A DNA stretch of 64,000 nucleotides from Pseudonocardia sp. 73-21 (GCF_001899645.1 NZ_MKVV01000014.1:146897-210896), one strand, 5' to 3'; positions 40,715 through 49,752 are shown, counted from the stretch's first letter. Notes: a model not told the origin generated them from the sequence alone. Numbers and translations are program-made.

Positions 40715-43396
40715 ATGACGATCGCCGCCACCACCTCGGAACCGCAACCACTCGTCGTCCCCGGTGAGGTGCGGTCGGTCGTCGGGAGATGGCGCCTCGT
40801 GGCCCGGGCGCTCGGCGACTCACCGGCCATCAGCTCCCCGGACGCGAGCTACACGTTCGCCCAGGTCGACGCGCTCAGCGACGCCGTGGCGGCCCGCCTG
40901 CTCGCGGCCGCGCCCGCCGACGGCACCCCCGTGGTCACCGTCCTCGACCACGGCGCCACCGGCATCGTCGGCCTGTGGTCGGTGATGAAGGCCGGTCGCA
41001 TCCTCGTGGCGCTCGACGCCCACCTGCCCGCGGAGCGGCTGCGCCAGATCGTCGACCTCGCCGGGGCCACCACGTGCGTCGCCGACGCCGACCACGCCGA
41101 TCTGGCCGCCGAGCTCGGCATCCCGAACGTCCTGCGGCTCGACGAGCTCACGGCCGACGTGGACACCACCGACCCGCTCGCGCTGGCCACCCACCGCGCC
41201 GCGCTCGCCGACGTCCCCGTCGCCGACCACGACGACATCCTCAACATCGTGTTCACGTCGGGGTCCACCGGTGTGCCCAAGGGCGTGATCACCACGCACG
41301 GCTCGGCCCTCAACGACGCCTACGCCGGCCAGACGCAGTTCGGCATCGGCACCGACGACCGCCTCACCCAGGTGCTGCCGCTGTCGTTCGCGGCCGGGTT
41401 CACGATGATGATGATGGGCCTGCTCAACGGCGCCGGGATCTGGGCCTACGACCCGCGCGACCGCGGCGTCCGGGGCCTGGAGCCGTGGATCGCCCAGAAC
41501 GGGCTCACCACCCTGCACTGCACGCCCCACCTGCTGCGCTCGCTCGTGAGCACCCTGTCGGCCGGCCAGACGCTGTCCACCGTGCGCCTCGCCGCCACCG
41601 TCGGCGAGGCCGTCTACGGCCGCGACTACGAGGCGTTGCGCCCGCACCTGCGCCCCGGCGCGTCGTTCTTCAACTGGACCGGGTCGTCCGAGGTCGGCAA
41701 CCTGTCCTGCCACGAGATCCCCTTCGGAGCCCCGGAGCAGGAGGGCGCCGTCCCGGCCGGGCGCGTCGTGCCCAACAAGGAGCTGCGCGTCCTCGACGAG
41801 AACGGCGACCCCGTCGCTCCCGGTGAGGTCGGCGAGCTGGTCGTCGTCTCGGACTTCCTGTCGGGCGGCTACTGGCGCAACCCGGAGGCGGCCGCCACCA
41901 AGTTCGGCCGCAACGACCGGGGCGAGCGGTTCTGCAAGCCCGGCGACATGGGCCGCGTCGAGGACGGTGTGCTGTCCTTCGCGGGCCGCACCGACGCCGC
42001 GGTCAAGATCCGCGGCTACCTGGTGGACCCCAGCGAGGTCGAGGCCGCCGTGCTCGACTCCGACGCCGTGAGCGAGGTGTCGGTGATGGCCGTGGTGCGG
42101 CCGCCGGCGGCGAGCTACCTGGTGGCCTACGTCGCGGCCGACACCCGCTTCCGCGCCGAGTCCCCCGCGATGATCCGCCGCCGGCTGCGCCTGCGGCTGC
42201 CCGAGTACATGGTGCCGTCGGTGATCGTGCAGGTCACGTCGCTGCCGCGCAACGAGCGCGGCAAGGTCGACCGCCAGGCGCTGCCCCCGGCCGAGCCGGC
42301 CAAGCCCACCGCCCCGCCCACCACGCAGTGGGAGATCGTGCTGTCGGACCTGTGGGGCGAGGTGCTCGGGCTCGACTCCGTCGGGCTCGACGACGACTTC
42401 ATGGAGGTCGGCGGCGACTCGCTCACCGCCGAGGAGATGTTGACGCTGGTCAACGACCGGCTCGGCATCGCGCTCGTCTCGTCCGATCTGATCGAGGCGC
42501 CCACCCTGCGCCAGTTCACCCAGCGCGTCACGCTCGGCTCGGCCTCGCTGCCCAGCCACCCCGACGTCGTCGCGCTGCGCACCGGCGGCGCCGGCACCCC
42601 GGCGTTCTGCTTCGTCGGCGGCGGCTCGCTCGCCCTGACGTTCGTGCCGATCGCGCGCCATCTCGGCGACCGCCCCGTCTACGCGTTCCAGGCCCACGGC
42701 CTCGAGCAGCGGGCCATCCCGGACAAGAGCGTCGAGGCGGCGGCCGCGCGGGCACTGCAGATGATGCGCGTGATCCAGCCCCGCGGCCCGTACGTGATGG
42801 TCGGCCACTCCTTCGGCGGCCTGGTGGCCCTGGAGGCGGCCCGGCAGCTGGAGCAGGCGGGCGAGACCGTCCAGCACGTCACGCTGCTCGACACCTACCA
42901 GCCCGGCAACTCGGTCGGTGCGCTCGCGCCGTCGGCGTCGGAGCAGCCGTCGCTCACCACCCGCCCGGCCGGCCCGCGGTCGGTGGTGCGCCGGAGTCTG
43001 AGCACCGTCGCGCGCCCGGTCAAGTCCCAGATCGAGGCCCGGCTCGTGTCCGTGCTGCCCGACGGCCTGCCCGAGCTCGAGCAGCTCGGCGACCGGGTGC
43101 GTGCGCGCCTGGCGGGCATCGTGCCGTTCTCCGGGCAGCGCCAGTTCGACGCCTTCTTCGACCACTCCGGGCTCGTCGCCCGCAAGTACGCGCTGCGCCC
43201 GCTCACCACGCCGGTGCTGCTCGTGCTGGGCGACAACAACCCCGACGGCGCCGACGCGTGGAGGCCGCTGCTCACCGGGCCCCACACGATCGTCGAGATC
43301 CAGGCCGAGCACAGCTCCCTGATGCGCGAGCCGCACGCCACCACGGTGGGCGAGCTCATCCAGGCGGAGCTCGACAAGGCACCCGGCGGGTCGTGA
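40715..43396 (+). CDS. Free-standing NRPS-like synthetase, A-T-TE architecture
   Basis: The 893-residue enzyme has an adenylation domain (about 20-515; motifs FTSGSTGVPKGV, GDMGRVEDG, GRTDAAVKIRGY, RNERGKVDRQAL), a carrier domain (about 535-600; Ser in GGDSL) and a thioesterase domain (about 625-885; nucleophile Ser in GHSFGG, His in EHSSL). There is no condensation domain. The A4 region reads PLSFAAGFTMM, so the Asp that normally binds an amino group is replaced, hinting at a non-amino carboxylate such as a keto or hydroxy acid. Compare bacterial furanone synthetases and fungal quinone synthetases of this layout. It heads a likely operon with a flippase and two GH16 genes. Confidence 0.9.
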   Translation: MTIAATTSEPQPLVVPGEVRSVVGRWRLVARALGDSPAISSPDASYTFAQVDALSDAVAARLLAAAPADGTPVVTVLDHGATGIVGLWSVMKAGRILVALDAHLPAERLRQIVDLAGATTCVADADHADLAAELGIPNVLRLDELTADVDTTDPLALATHRAALADVPVADHDDILNIVFTSGSTGVPKGVITTHGSALNDAYAGQTQFGIGTDDRLTQVLPLSFAAGFTMMMMGLLNGAGIWAYDPRDRGVRGLEPWIAQNGLTTLHCTPHLLRSLVSTLSAGQTLSTVRLAATVGEAVYGRDYEALRPHLRPGASFFNWTGSSEVGNLSCHEIPFGAPEQEGAVPAGRVVPNKELRVLDENGDPVAPGEVGELVVVSDFLSGGYWRNPEAAATKFGRNDRGERFCKPGDMGRVEDGVLSFAGRTDAAVKIRGYLVDPSEVEAAVLDSDAVSEVSVMAVVRPPAASYLVAYVAADTRFRAESPAMIRRRLRLRLPEYMVPSVIVQVTSLPRNERGKVDRQALPPAEPAKPTAPPTTQWEIVLSDLWGEVLGLDSVGLDDDFMEVGGDSLTAEEMLTLVNDRLGIALVSSDLIEAPTLRQFTQRVTLGSASLPSHPDVVALRTGGAGTPAFCFVGGGSLALTFVPIARHLGDRPVYAFQAHGLEQRAIPDKSVEAAAARALQMMRVIQPRGPYVMVGHSFGGLVALEAARQLEQAGETVQHVTLLDTYQPGNSVGALAPSASEQPSLTTRPAGPRSVVRRSLSTVARPVKSQIEARLVSVLPDGLPELEQLGDRVRARLAGIVPFSGQRQFDAFFDHSGLVARKYALRPLTTPVLLVLGDNNPDGADAWRPLLTGPHTIVEIQAEHSSLMREPHATTVGELIQAELDKAPGGS

Positions 43397-43445
43397 GATC
43401 GAGCGCGCCACGGCGACGGGTGCCCGCGCCGCGGCGGGCGAGCTG

Positions 43446-44987
43446 ATGAGCCGCCACCGCGCGGACGCCCCACCCCGACACGCACCGGCCGACCCCGAGA
43501 CCGTGGCGTTCCGGTCCGTCGGAAAGGACCCGACCGACCTCGACACCGTCGTGCTGCCCGTCGTCGCCGGCGGTGGCGGCAGCGCGATGTCCGGCCTGTT
43601 CGGTCGCGGCCTGCTCTACGCGATCGTGCCGGCGTTGCAGCTGCTGTCGGCCACGCTCGTCTCACCGGTGCTCGCTCACCTGCTCGGCCCGTCGGAGTTC
43701 GGCGACCTGGCCACCGCCATCGCCGTACACCAGCTGCTCGTGGTGCTGGCCGTCATCGGTCTCGACCAGGCCCTGGTGCAGCAACGGGCCGAGGACGGCG
43801 ACGACCACACCGCTCGCGGCCTGGTCATGGTCGGCGCCGTGCTGTCGGGCGCCGTCATGGTGGCGGTGTTCCTCACCGGCCCGCTGTGGAGCCCTCTGCT
43901 GGGCTTCGGCGGCGGCTTCACCGGCGTCGTCGTCGCGATGGTGCTGTGGACGCTGCCCGCCGCGACCAATCAGATGATCATGGGCCTGCTGATGAGCCAG
44001 GACCGCTTCCCGCGGTTCGCCGTGATCAGCATGCTGTCGGCCGTCGGCGGGCAGGTCGTCGGCATCGGGCTCGTGGTCGTGTCGGGCAGCGACTCCGCCG
44101 CGGTCTACGCGTGGGGCACCGTGATCAGCCAGTACCTCGCGCTGCTGATCGGCATCGGCTACGTCCGGCCCGCGCTGCGGGGGCTCGTGGACACCGCGGC
44201 GATCGGGCGGGCCGTGCGTCTCGGCGTTCCGCTGATGATCACGGTGCTGTTCGCGTTCGTGCTGAACGCGGGCGACCGCGTGCTCATCCAGCGCATCCTC
44301 GGCGCCGAGGAGACCGGCCGCTACCAGGTGGCCTACACCGTCGGTTACGTCGTGGTGCTCCTGATCGGCTACACCACCCAGGCCTGGACGCCGCGCATCT
44401 CCGCGATCTCGGACGTGCGCGAGCGCTGCGGGGTGATCGCGCAGTCCCGCGACGAGCTCTACAAGCTGCTCGTGCCGGTGATCCTCGGCATCACGCTCGC
44501 CTCGCCGGTGCTGCTGCGCATCGTGGCCCCCGCGAGCTTCGACCCGGAGACGCTGCTGGTGGTGGTCTACCTGGTGGCGCTCGCGGCGTTCCCCGTGGCC
44601 GCCAGCAACGGGACCGGCCGGCTGCTGGTCACCCAGCGCCGCGGCAAGCCGCTCGCGCTGTGCGCGTTCGCCGCCGCGGCGGTGAACATCGCGCTCAACG
44701 TCGTGCTGCTGCCGGTGATGGGCATCGCCGGCGCCGCGCTGGCCACCGCGATCGCGTTCGGGCTGGAGGCGCTGCTGCTGCGCCGGGTCGTCCCGCGCCT
44801 GCCCCACCTGGACCGTACGCCGCCCGTGCTACTCATCACCGTGGTGGCCGCGTGCGCGGTCGCCGGGGCGTCGTGCGCGCTGCCCCAGACGCTGTGGTGG
44901 AACGTGGCGCGCTTCGCGATCGCGCTGGCCTGCTTCCCGTGGCTGCTGGTGCGGCTGCGCGCGTCCCGTCAGGCGGCGGCCGCGTAG
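43446..44987 (+). CDS. Wzx-type lipopolysaccharide/oligosaccharide flippase
   Basis: The 513-residue protein has about 14 helices and the MOP-superfamily pattern: an N-terminal GRGLLYAIVPALQLLSATLVS, the VLAHLLGPSEFGDLATAIAV loop, and a central NAGDRVLIQRILGAEETGRY. Such flippases move lipid-linked sugar units across the membrane. The first 45 residues are a disordered cytoplasmic tail, longer than usual. Only 49 nt follow the NRPS-like gene, and 13 nt separate it from the first GH16 gene, so one transcript is likely. Confidence 0.87.
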   Translation: MSRHRADAPPRHAPADPETVAFRSVGKDPTDLDTVVLPVVAGGGGSAMSGLFGRGLLYAIVPALQLLSATLVSPVLAHLLGPSEFGDLATAIAVHQLLVVLAVIGLDQALVQQRAEDGDDHTARGLVMVGAVLSGAVMVAVFLTGPLWSPLLGFGGGFTGVVVAMVLWTLPAATNQMIMGLLMSQDRFPRFAVISMLSAVGGQVVGIGLVVVSGSDSAAVYAWGTVISQYLALLIGIGYVRPALRGLVDTAAIGRAVRLGVPLMITVLFAFVLNAGDRVLIQRILGAEETGRYQVAYTVGYVVVLLIGYTTQAWTPRISAISDVRERCGVIAQSRDELYKLLVPVILGITLASPVLLRIVAPASFDPETLLVVVYLVALAAFPVAASNGTGRLLVTQRRGKPLALCAFAAAAVNIALNVVLLPVMGIAGAALATAIAFGLEALLLRRVVPRLPHLDRTPPVLLITVVAACAVAGASCALPQTLWWNVARFAIALACFPWLLVRLRASRQAAAA

Positions 44988-45000
44988 GGAGGAGGTCGGG

Positions 45001-45801
45001 ATGCGGCTCCTCGCGGCCCTCCTCGCCCTCGCCCTCGTCGTCACCGCGTCGGACCCGGTGGCCACCGGCGCGCAGGCCGGCGCCACCATCGGGGCGGCGG
45101 GCAACTACCTCTTCGACGACGAGTTCGACGGCACCGCCGTGGACACCTCGGTCTGGAGCGTGCTCAGCCGCGGCGGCGACGCCAGCAACCACGAGGCCCA
45201 GTGCTACGTGCCGGGCAACGTGAGCGAAGGCGGCGGCAACCTGCAGATCACGTCGAAGGTCGACTCCTCCTGCCGCGGCTACCGCTACACCTCCGGCATG
45301 GTGCAGTGGACGAACGCCACGTTCACCTACGGCACGATCGAGATCCGCGCGAAGGAGTCCGGCGGGCAGGGGTCGTGGCCGGCCCAGTGGCTGCTCGGGG
45401 CGAAGTGCCAGGTCGCCAACCTCACCACGGACGAGAACGTGGGCGGCTGCGACTGGCCGAATCCCGGCTCCGACGAGATCGACATCGCCGAGTTCAAGAC
45501 GAGCGGGCCCGGTACGGTGCTGCAGAACGTGATCTCCGGCCGCAGCGGCTTCCTGACCTGCGCCGAGACGATCTCGCCCGCCGACGCGAACTGGCACGTC
45601 TACGCCCTGACCAGGACGCCGACCGCGGTCACGTGGAGCGTCGACGGCGCCACGACCTGCACCCAGCGCACCGTCGTCCCCACCGACCCGATGTTCCTGA
45701 TCATCAACAACGCGATGGGCGGCGACGGCGGCGGCCGCATCGACCCGGGCGACTTCCCGCAGACGATGCTCGTCGACTACGTCCGGGTGAAGAAGTCATA
45801 G
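45001..45801 (+). CDS. Secreted glycoside hydrolase family 16 enzyme, copy 1
   Basis: The 266-residue product has a signal peptide (about 24 residues) and a GH16 beta-jelly-roll domain. The catalytic motif DEIDIAEF places Glu159 as nucleophile, Asp161 and Glu164 as acid/base, matching the ExDxxE pattern of family 16 (beta-1,3/1,4-glucanases and relatives). GGAGGAGG lies 5-6 nt before the ATG, close behind the flippase gene. It is a paralogue of the next gene, by eye about two-thirds identical. It probably cuts a beta-glucan outside the cell. Confidence 0.9.
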   Translation: MRLLAALLALALVVTASDPVATGAQAGATIGAAGNYLFDDEFDGTAVDTSVWSVLSRGGDASNHEAQCYVPGNVSEGGGNLQITSKVDSSCRGYRYTSGMVQWTNATFTYGTIEIRAKESGGQGSWPAQWLLGAKCQVANLTTDENVGGCDWPNPGSDEIDIAEFKTSGPGTVLQNVISGRSGFLTCAETISPADANWHVYALTRTPTAVTWSVDGATTCTQRTVVPTDPMFLIINNAMGGDGGGRIDPGDFPQTMLVDYVRVKKS

Positions 45802-45930
45802 CGCGACGGCGAGTATGAGCAGGTCACACCCACATGCACCCCATGAGCCCCATCCGTGTCATTGCTGCGCCCGAATCGCTGACATAGCGTCACGGAGCCC
45901 GCACCGAATGCAGCACGAGGGGAAATTCCA

Positions 45931-46758
45931 GTGCGCTTCTCTCCGTTCGCCCGCCGTCTCGCCCAACTGGCCGTCGCGGGTTCCGTGCTGCTCGCCGTGA
46001 CCGCCGCACCGGCACTGGCCGACACCCCCACGAGCGAGCCCGCCCCGACCGACCTGTCGGGCTACCTGTTCGACGACGAGTTCAACGACACCACCGTGGA
46101 CCCGGCGGCCTGGGGCATCCTCGACCGCGGCGGCGACGCCAGCAACGCCGAGGACCAGTGCTACAAGCCCGGGAACGTCGCCGAGAAGGGCGGCTTCCTC
46201 CAGATCACCTCGAAGGTCGACTCGTCCTGCAAGGGCTACAAGTACACCTCCGGCATGGTGCAGTGGAAGAAGTTCAACTTCACCTCGGGCACGATCGAGA
46301 TCCGCGCCAAGCAGTCGGGCGGCAAGGGCTCGTGGCCGGCGCAGTGGCTGCTCGGCTCCGACTGCCAGGCCGCCAACCTCACCACCGAGGAGAACTCCTA
46401 CGGCTGCAACTGGCCCAAGCCCGGCTCCGACGAGATCGACATCGCCGAGTTCAAGACGAGTGGCCCGTCGTCGGTGTGGCAGAACGTCGTCTCCGGTGAC
46501 AGCGGCTTCAAGACCTGCCGGCCCGACGTGTCGGCGTCCAACGACAACTTCCACGTCTACTCGCTGACCTGGCACGCGAAGTCGCTCGTGTGGAAGGTCG
46601 ACGGCAGGACCACCTGCACCCAGACCGACGTGGTACCCACGCAGGCTATGTTCCTGATCATGAACAACGCGATGGGCGGGGGCGGTGGCGGGCAGATCGA
46701 CCCCGCCGACTTCCCGCAGACGATGCTCGTCGACTACGTCCGCGTGAAGAAGATCTAG
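45931..46758 (+). CDS. Secreted glycoside hydrolase family 16 enzyme, copy 2
   Basis: The 275-residue paralogue of the previous gene has its own signal peptide, ending near ALA at about residue 30, and the same catalytic motif DEIDIAEF (Glu168, Asp170, Glu173). The conserved Cys residues in SSCKGY and GCNWPK are shared with copy 1. GTG at 45931 follows AGGGG by 8 nt. A 129-nt gap, perhaps with its own promoter, separates it from copy 1. Differences are concentrated in surface loops, suggesting divergent substrate range or redundancy. Confidence 0.9.
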   Translation: MRFSPFARRLAQLAVAGSVLLAVTAAPALADTPTSEPAPTDLSGYLFDDEFNDTTVDPAAWGILDRGGDASNAEDQCYKPGNVAEKGGFLQITSKVDSSCKGYKYTSGMVQWKKFNFTSGTIEIRAKQSGGKGSWPAQWLLGSDCQAANLTTEENSYGCNWPKPGSDEIDIAEFKTSGPSSVWQNVVSGDSGFKTCRPDVSASNDNFHVYSLTWHAKSLVWKVDGRTTCTQTDVVPTQAMFLIMNNAMGGGGGGQIDPADFPQTMLVDYVRVKKI

Positions 46759-47471
46759 TGGCGCCGGGGCCGGTCGCACTGGTCGGGAGCGGCGAGTACC
46801 TGCCGGTGATGGCGGGCGTCGAGGGCGCCCTCCTCATCGGCCGCCCCCCGCGCTACGTCCAGATCCCCACGGCGGCCACGCTCGAGAGCCGGGCGTCGGT
46901 CGACCGGTGGGTGGCCCTGGGCGTCGAGCAGGCCGCCCGGCTCGGCGTGGAGGCCGTACCGGTGGTCGTCCGCAACCGCGACGACGCCGACGACCCCGCG
47001 CTCGCCGCCCTCGTCGAGGGGGCCGGGCTCGTCTACCTCTCCGGCGGCAGCCCCGTCCACTGCGCGTCGACGCTGCGCGGCACCGCCGTCTGGGACGCGG
47101 TGCTCGCGGCCTGGCGCGGCGGTGCGGCGCTCGCCGGGTGCAGCGCCGGGGCGATGTCGCTGACGTCGTGGGTGCCCGACCTGCGGCACCCGTCGCGATC
47201 CGCCGACCCCGGCCTCGGGATCGTGCCGGAGGTCCGGGTGATCCCCCACTTCGACAGGTTCGCCGGCTGGGTGCCCGACATCATCACCCGCTACCTGACG
47301 CGTGCACCCGAGGGCACCGCGGTGGTGGGCGTCGACGAGGACACGGCCGTGGTCTGGGACGGGACCAGCTGGACCGTACGTGGCCGGCAGTCCGCGTGGC
47401 TGCTGAGCCGGGCCGGGCGCGTGGGCCACGCCGACGGCGAGACCGTGGAGATGCCCGGCCCGATCCTGTAG
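46758..47471 (+). CDS. Peptidase S51/cyanophycinase-like Ser hydrolase
   Basis: The 237-residue protein has the class I glutamine amidotransferase-like fold of peptidase family S51: VALVGSGEYLPVM at the start, the nucleophile Ser in AGCSAGAMSLTSW, and the His in VIPHFDRFAGW. S51 members cleave Asp dipeptides or cyanophycin. No signal peptide is seen. Its GTG overlaps the stop of GH16 copy 2 (TAGTG), so it is co-translated and belongs to the same locus. Its substrate there is unknown. Confidence 0.82.
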   Translation: MAPGPVALVGSGEYLPVMAGVEGALLIGRPPRYVQIPTAATLESRASVDRWVALGVEQAARLGVEAVPVVVRNRDDADDPALAALVEGAGLVYLSGGSPVHCASTLRGTAVWDAVLAAWRGGAALAGCSAGAMSLTSWVPDLRHPSRSADPGLGIVPEVRVIPHFDRFAGWVPDIITRYLTRAPEGTAVVGVDEDTAVVWDGTSWTVRGRQSAWLLSRAGRVGHADGETVEMPGPIL

Positions 47472-47490
47472 TTGAGTTCTCAAGTACAGT
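47472..47490 (+). promoter_or_regulatory. Palindrome plus leaderless -10 of the LLM gene
   Basis: TTGAGTTCTCAA (47472-47483) is a perfect inverted repeat with a 2-nt centre. TACAGT (47485-47490) follows at once, six nt before the ATG at 47497. The repeat touches the presumed -10, so a bound regulator would control this gene. Confidence 0.55.
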
Positions 47491-47496
47491 CGGGGC

Positions 47497-48531
47497 ATGC
47501 ACATCGGCATCGACAGCTTCGTCTCGACCGTGACCGACCCGGACACGGGCCGCGTGGTGAGCCCGGAGGACCGCGTCGCGGACCTGCTGGAGGAGGTGGA
47601 GCGCGCCGACCAGGTGGGGCTCGACTCGTTCGGCATCGGCGAGCACCACCGTCGCGAGTACTACGACTCGGCGCCGTCGATCCTGCTGGCCGCGGCGGCC
47701 GCGCGCACCAGCCGCATCCGGCTCAACAGCGCCGTCACCGTGCTCAGCGCCGACGACCCGGTTCGGGTGTTCCAGCAGTTCGCCACGCTGGACCTCGTCT
47801 CGCGCGGGCGCGTCGAGATGGTCGTCGGACGCGGGTCGTTCACCGAGGCGTTCCCGCTGTTCGGGCTGGCCCTGGAGGACTACGACTCGCTGTTCGCCGA
47901 GAAGCTCGACCTGCTGCTGCAGATCCGCGACTCCACCGCCGTGCACTGGTCGGGCAAGCACCGCGCCCCGCTGACCGGGCAGGAGGTCTACCCCCGCCCA
48001 CTGCAGGAGCAGCTGCCGATCTGGCTCGGCGTGGGCGGCACGCCGGAGTCGTTCGTGCGTGCGGGCGTGCTCGGACTGCCGCTGATGGTCGCGATCATCG
48101 GCGGCGAGCCGCGCCGGTTCAGGCCGCTGATCGACCTCTACCGGGAGGCCGGCAAGCGCGCCGGCCACTCCCCCGGGCAGCTCAAGGTGGGCCTGCACTG
48201 CTTCGGCTTCGTCGGCGACACCGACCGGCAGGCAGCCGACGACTTCTACCCCGGCTGGGCGGAGCAGTTCACGAAGATCGGCCGCGAGCGCGGCTTCCCC
48301 CCGCCCAACCGGATGCAGTTCGACGCCACGACGGGCCCGACCGGCGCCTACTTCATCGGCGCCCCGGAGACGGTCGCGGCGAAGATCGTCGCGGTCTCCG
48401 AGGCGCTGGACGGCATCGACCGGTTCTCCCTGCAGATGACGAACATGCGCCTGGCGCACCACAACCTGCTGCACGGCATCGAACTGCTCGGCACCGAGGT
48501 GGCCCCGGCGGTCCGCGTCAGCGTCGGATAG
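47497..48531 (+). CDS. LLM-class flavin-dependent oxidoreductase
   Basis: The 344-residue protein has the TIM-barrel luciferase fold. Motifs are GLDSFGIGEHHRREYYDSAP, SAVTVLSADDPVRVFQQFAT and LPIWLGVGGTPES, as in bacterial luciferase-like, FMN-dependent monooxygenases. The Cys, Arg and the EHH motif fit the family's flavin site. It is expressed from a leaderless promoter with a palindrome upstream. It converges on the mftD-like gene with a 14-nt overlap. Confidence 0.88.
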   Translation: MHIGIDSFVSTVTDPDTGRVVSPEDRVADLLEEVERADQVGLDSFGIGEHHRREYYDSAPSILLAAAAARTSRIRLNSAVTVLSADDPVRVFQQFATLDLVSRGRVEMVVGRGSFTEAFPLFGLALEDYDSLFAEKLDLLLQIRDSTAVHWSGKHRAPLTGQEVYPRPLQEQLPIWLGVGGTPESFVRAGVLGLPLMVAIIGGEPRRFRPLIDLYREAGKRAGHSPGQLKVGLHCFGFVGDTDRQAADDFYPGWAEQFTKIGRERGFPPPNRMQFDATTGPTGAYFIGAPETVAAKIVAVSEALDGIDRFSLQMTNMRLAHHNLLHGIELLGTEVAPAVRVSVG

Positions 48532-49717
48532 CGCTCGCCTCGGCCCGGATCCCCAGGTCGCGCCGGAACCCCGGCGGCACCACGACGTCCTCCGGGGAGA
48601 GGTCCTGCACCGACGAGTGGCCCAGGCCGAGCACGGCGGAGTCGATGCCGCCGCGCAGGATGTCGAGCACGTTCTCGACGCCGGCCTGGCCACCGGCCGC
48701 GAGACCCCAGAGGTAGGCGCGGCCGATCAGCACCGCCTTCGCCCCCAGCGACAGGGCCTTCACCACGTCGCTGCCCCGGCGGATCCCGCCGTCGAGGAGC
48801 ACCTCGACCTGCTCCCCCACGGCCTCGGCCACGGCGGGCAGCACCCGGATCGTGGCCGGGGTGCCGTCGAGGTTGTTGCCGCCGTGGTTGGACACCGAGA
48901 TGGCCGTGACGCCCGCGTCGACGGCGCGCCGGGCGTCGTCGACCCGGGTGATGCCCTTGAGCATGAACGGCCCGCCCCACTGCTCGCGCAGCCACGCGAC
49001 GTCGTCCCAGGTCGGGAGCGGCGTGCCCATCCACTCGCCGTACGCGCCGAAGAACGTGGGCGCGGTGCCGCCGGGCGGGGTGAGGTTGGGCGTGGTCAGG
49101 TCGGGGATCTTCCCGGCCTTGGCGAAGTCCAGCAGCCAGCCCGGCCGCAGCGCGCACTCCGGCCCGAACTTCAGCGCCGCCTTGAGGTCGACCTTCTCCG
49201 GGATGGCCGGGCTGCCCCAGTCGCGCCCGTTGGAGAACGACCAGTCCAGCGTCATGATCAGCCCGACCGCGCCGGCCTTGCGGGCGCGCTCCATGCGCTG
49301 CACGAGGACGTCTCGGGTGCCGACCCAGTACATCTGGAAGAACGTCTGGGGGTTGGCCGCCGCCACCTCCTCGATCGACTTGCTCGCGAACGAGCTCAGC
49401 CCCATCGGGATCCCGCGCGCCGCCGCCGCCCGCGCCACCGCCACCTCGCCGTCGGGGTGCACGGCCTGCACGCCCGTCGGGGAGATGAGAACCGGCATCG
49501 AGGCGGGCTGCCCCATCACGGTGGTGGCCAGGTCGCGGGTGCCCGACAGCCCGGCGACGTGGGGTGCGAAGCCCAGCTCCCCGAACGCCGCGATGTTGTC
49601 GTCGATGGTCAGGCCCCGTTCGGACCCGGCCACGAGGGCCCCGTACACCGACTTGGGCAGCCGCTTCTTCGCGCGCCGCTGCGCCTCCGCCACCGTCTCG
49701 AACCAACCGCCCGCCAT
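48518..49717 (-). CDS. mftD: MftD-like FMN-dependent alpha-hydroxy-acid dehydrogenase family enzyme
   Basis: The 399-residue protein has the FMN-dependent alpha-hydroxy-acid oxidase fold. Its wording is that of mycofactocin-system MftD: WFETVAEAQRRAKKRLPKSV, ELGFAPHV, SFASKSIEEVAAANP, ISVSNHGGNNLDGTP and GVENVLDILRGGIDSA. MftD oxidatively deaminates a precursor to pre-mycofactocin. The catalytic His-Arg pair (NHGGNN, GGIRRG) is present. A strong GAGGAGG precedes the ATG. No mftA, mftB, mftC, mftE or mftF is adjacent, which is unusual, so a paralogue with another role is possible. Confidence 0.82.
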   Translation of the reverse strand: MAGGWFETVAEAQRRAKKRLPKSVYGALVAGSERGLTIDDNIAAFGELGFAPHVAGLSGTRDLATTVMGQPASMPVLISPTGVQAVHPDGEVAVARAAAARGIPMGLSSFASKSIEEVAAANPQTFFQMYWVGTRDVLVQRMERARKAGAVGLIMTLDWSFSNGRDWGSPAIPEKVDLKAALKFGPECALRPGWLLDFAKAGKIPDLTTPNLTPPGGTAPTFFGAYGEWMGTPLPTWDDVAWLREQWGGPFMLKGITRVDDARRAVDAGVTAISVSNHGGNNLDGTPATIRVLPAVAEAVGEQVEVLLDGGIRRGSDVVKALSLGAKAVLIGRAYLWGLAAGGQAGVENVLDILRGGIDSAVLGLGHSSVQDLSPEDVVVPPGFRRDLGIRAEASAIRR

Positions 49718-49752
49718 CGGACCTCCTCGCCGTCGAGTCTTTGGCCGCATTA

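Noticed and set aside
40820-43546. 908-codon reverse frame opposite the A-T-TE gene
   Set aside because: Low-complexity shadow with no motif.
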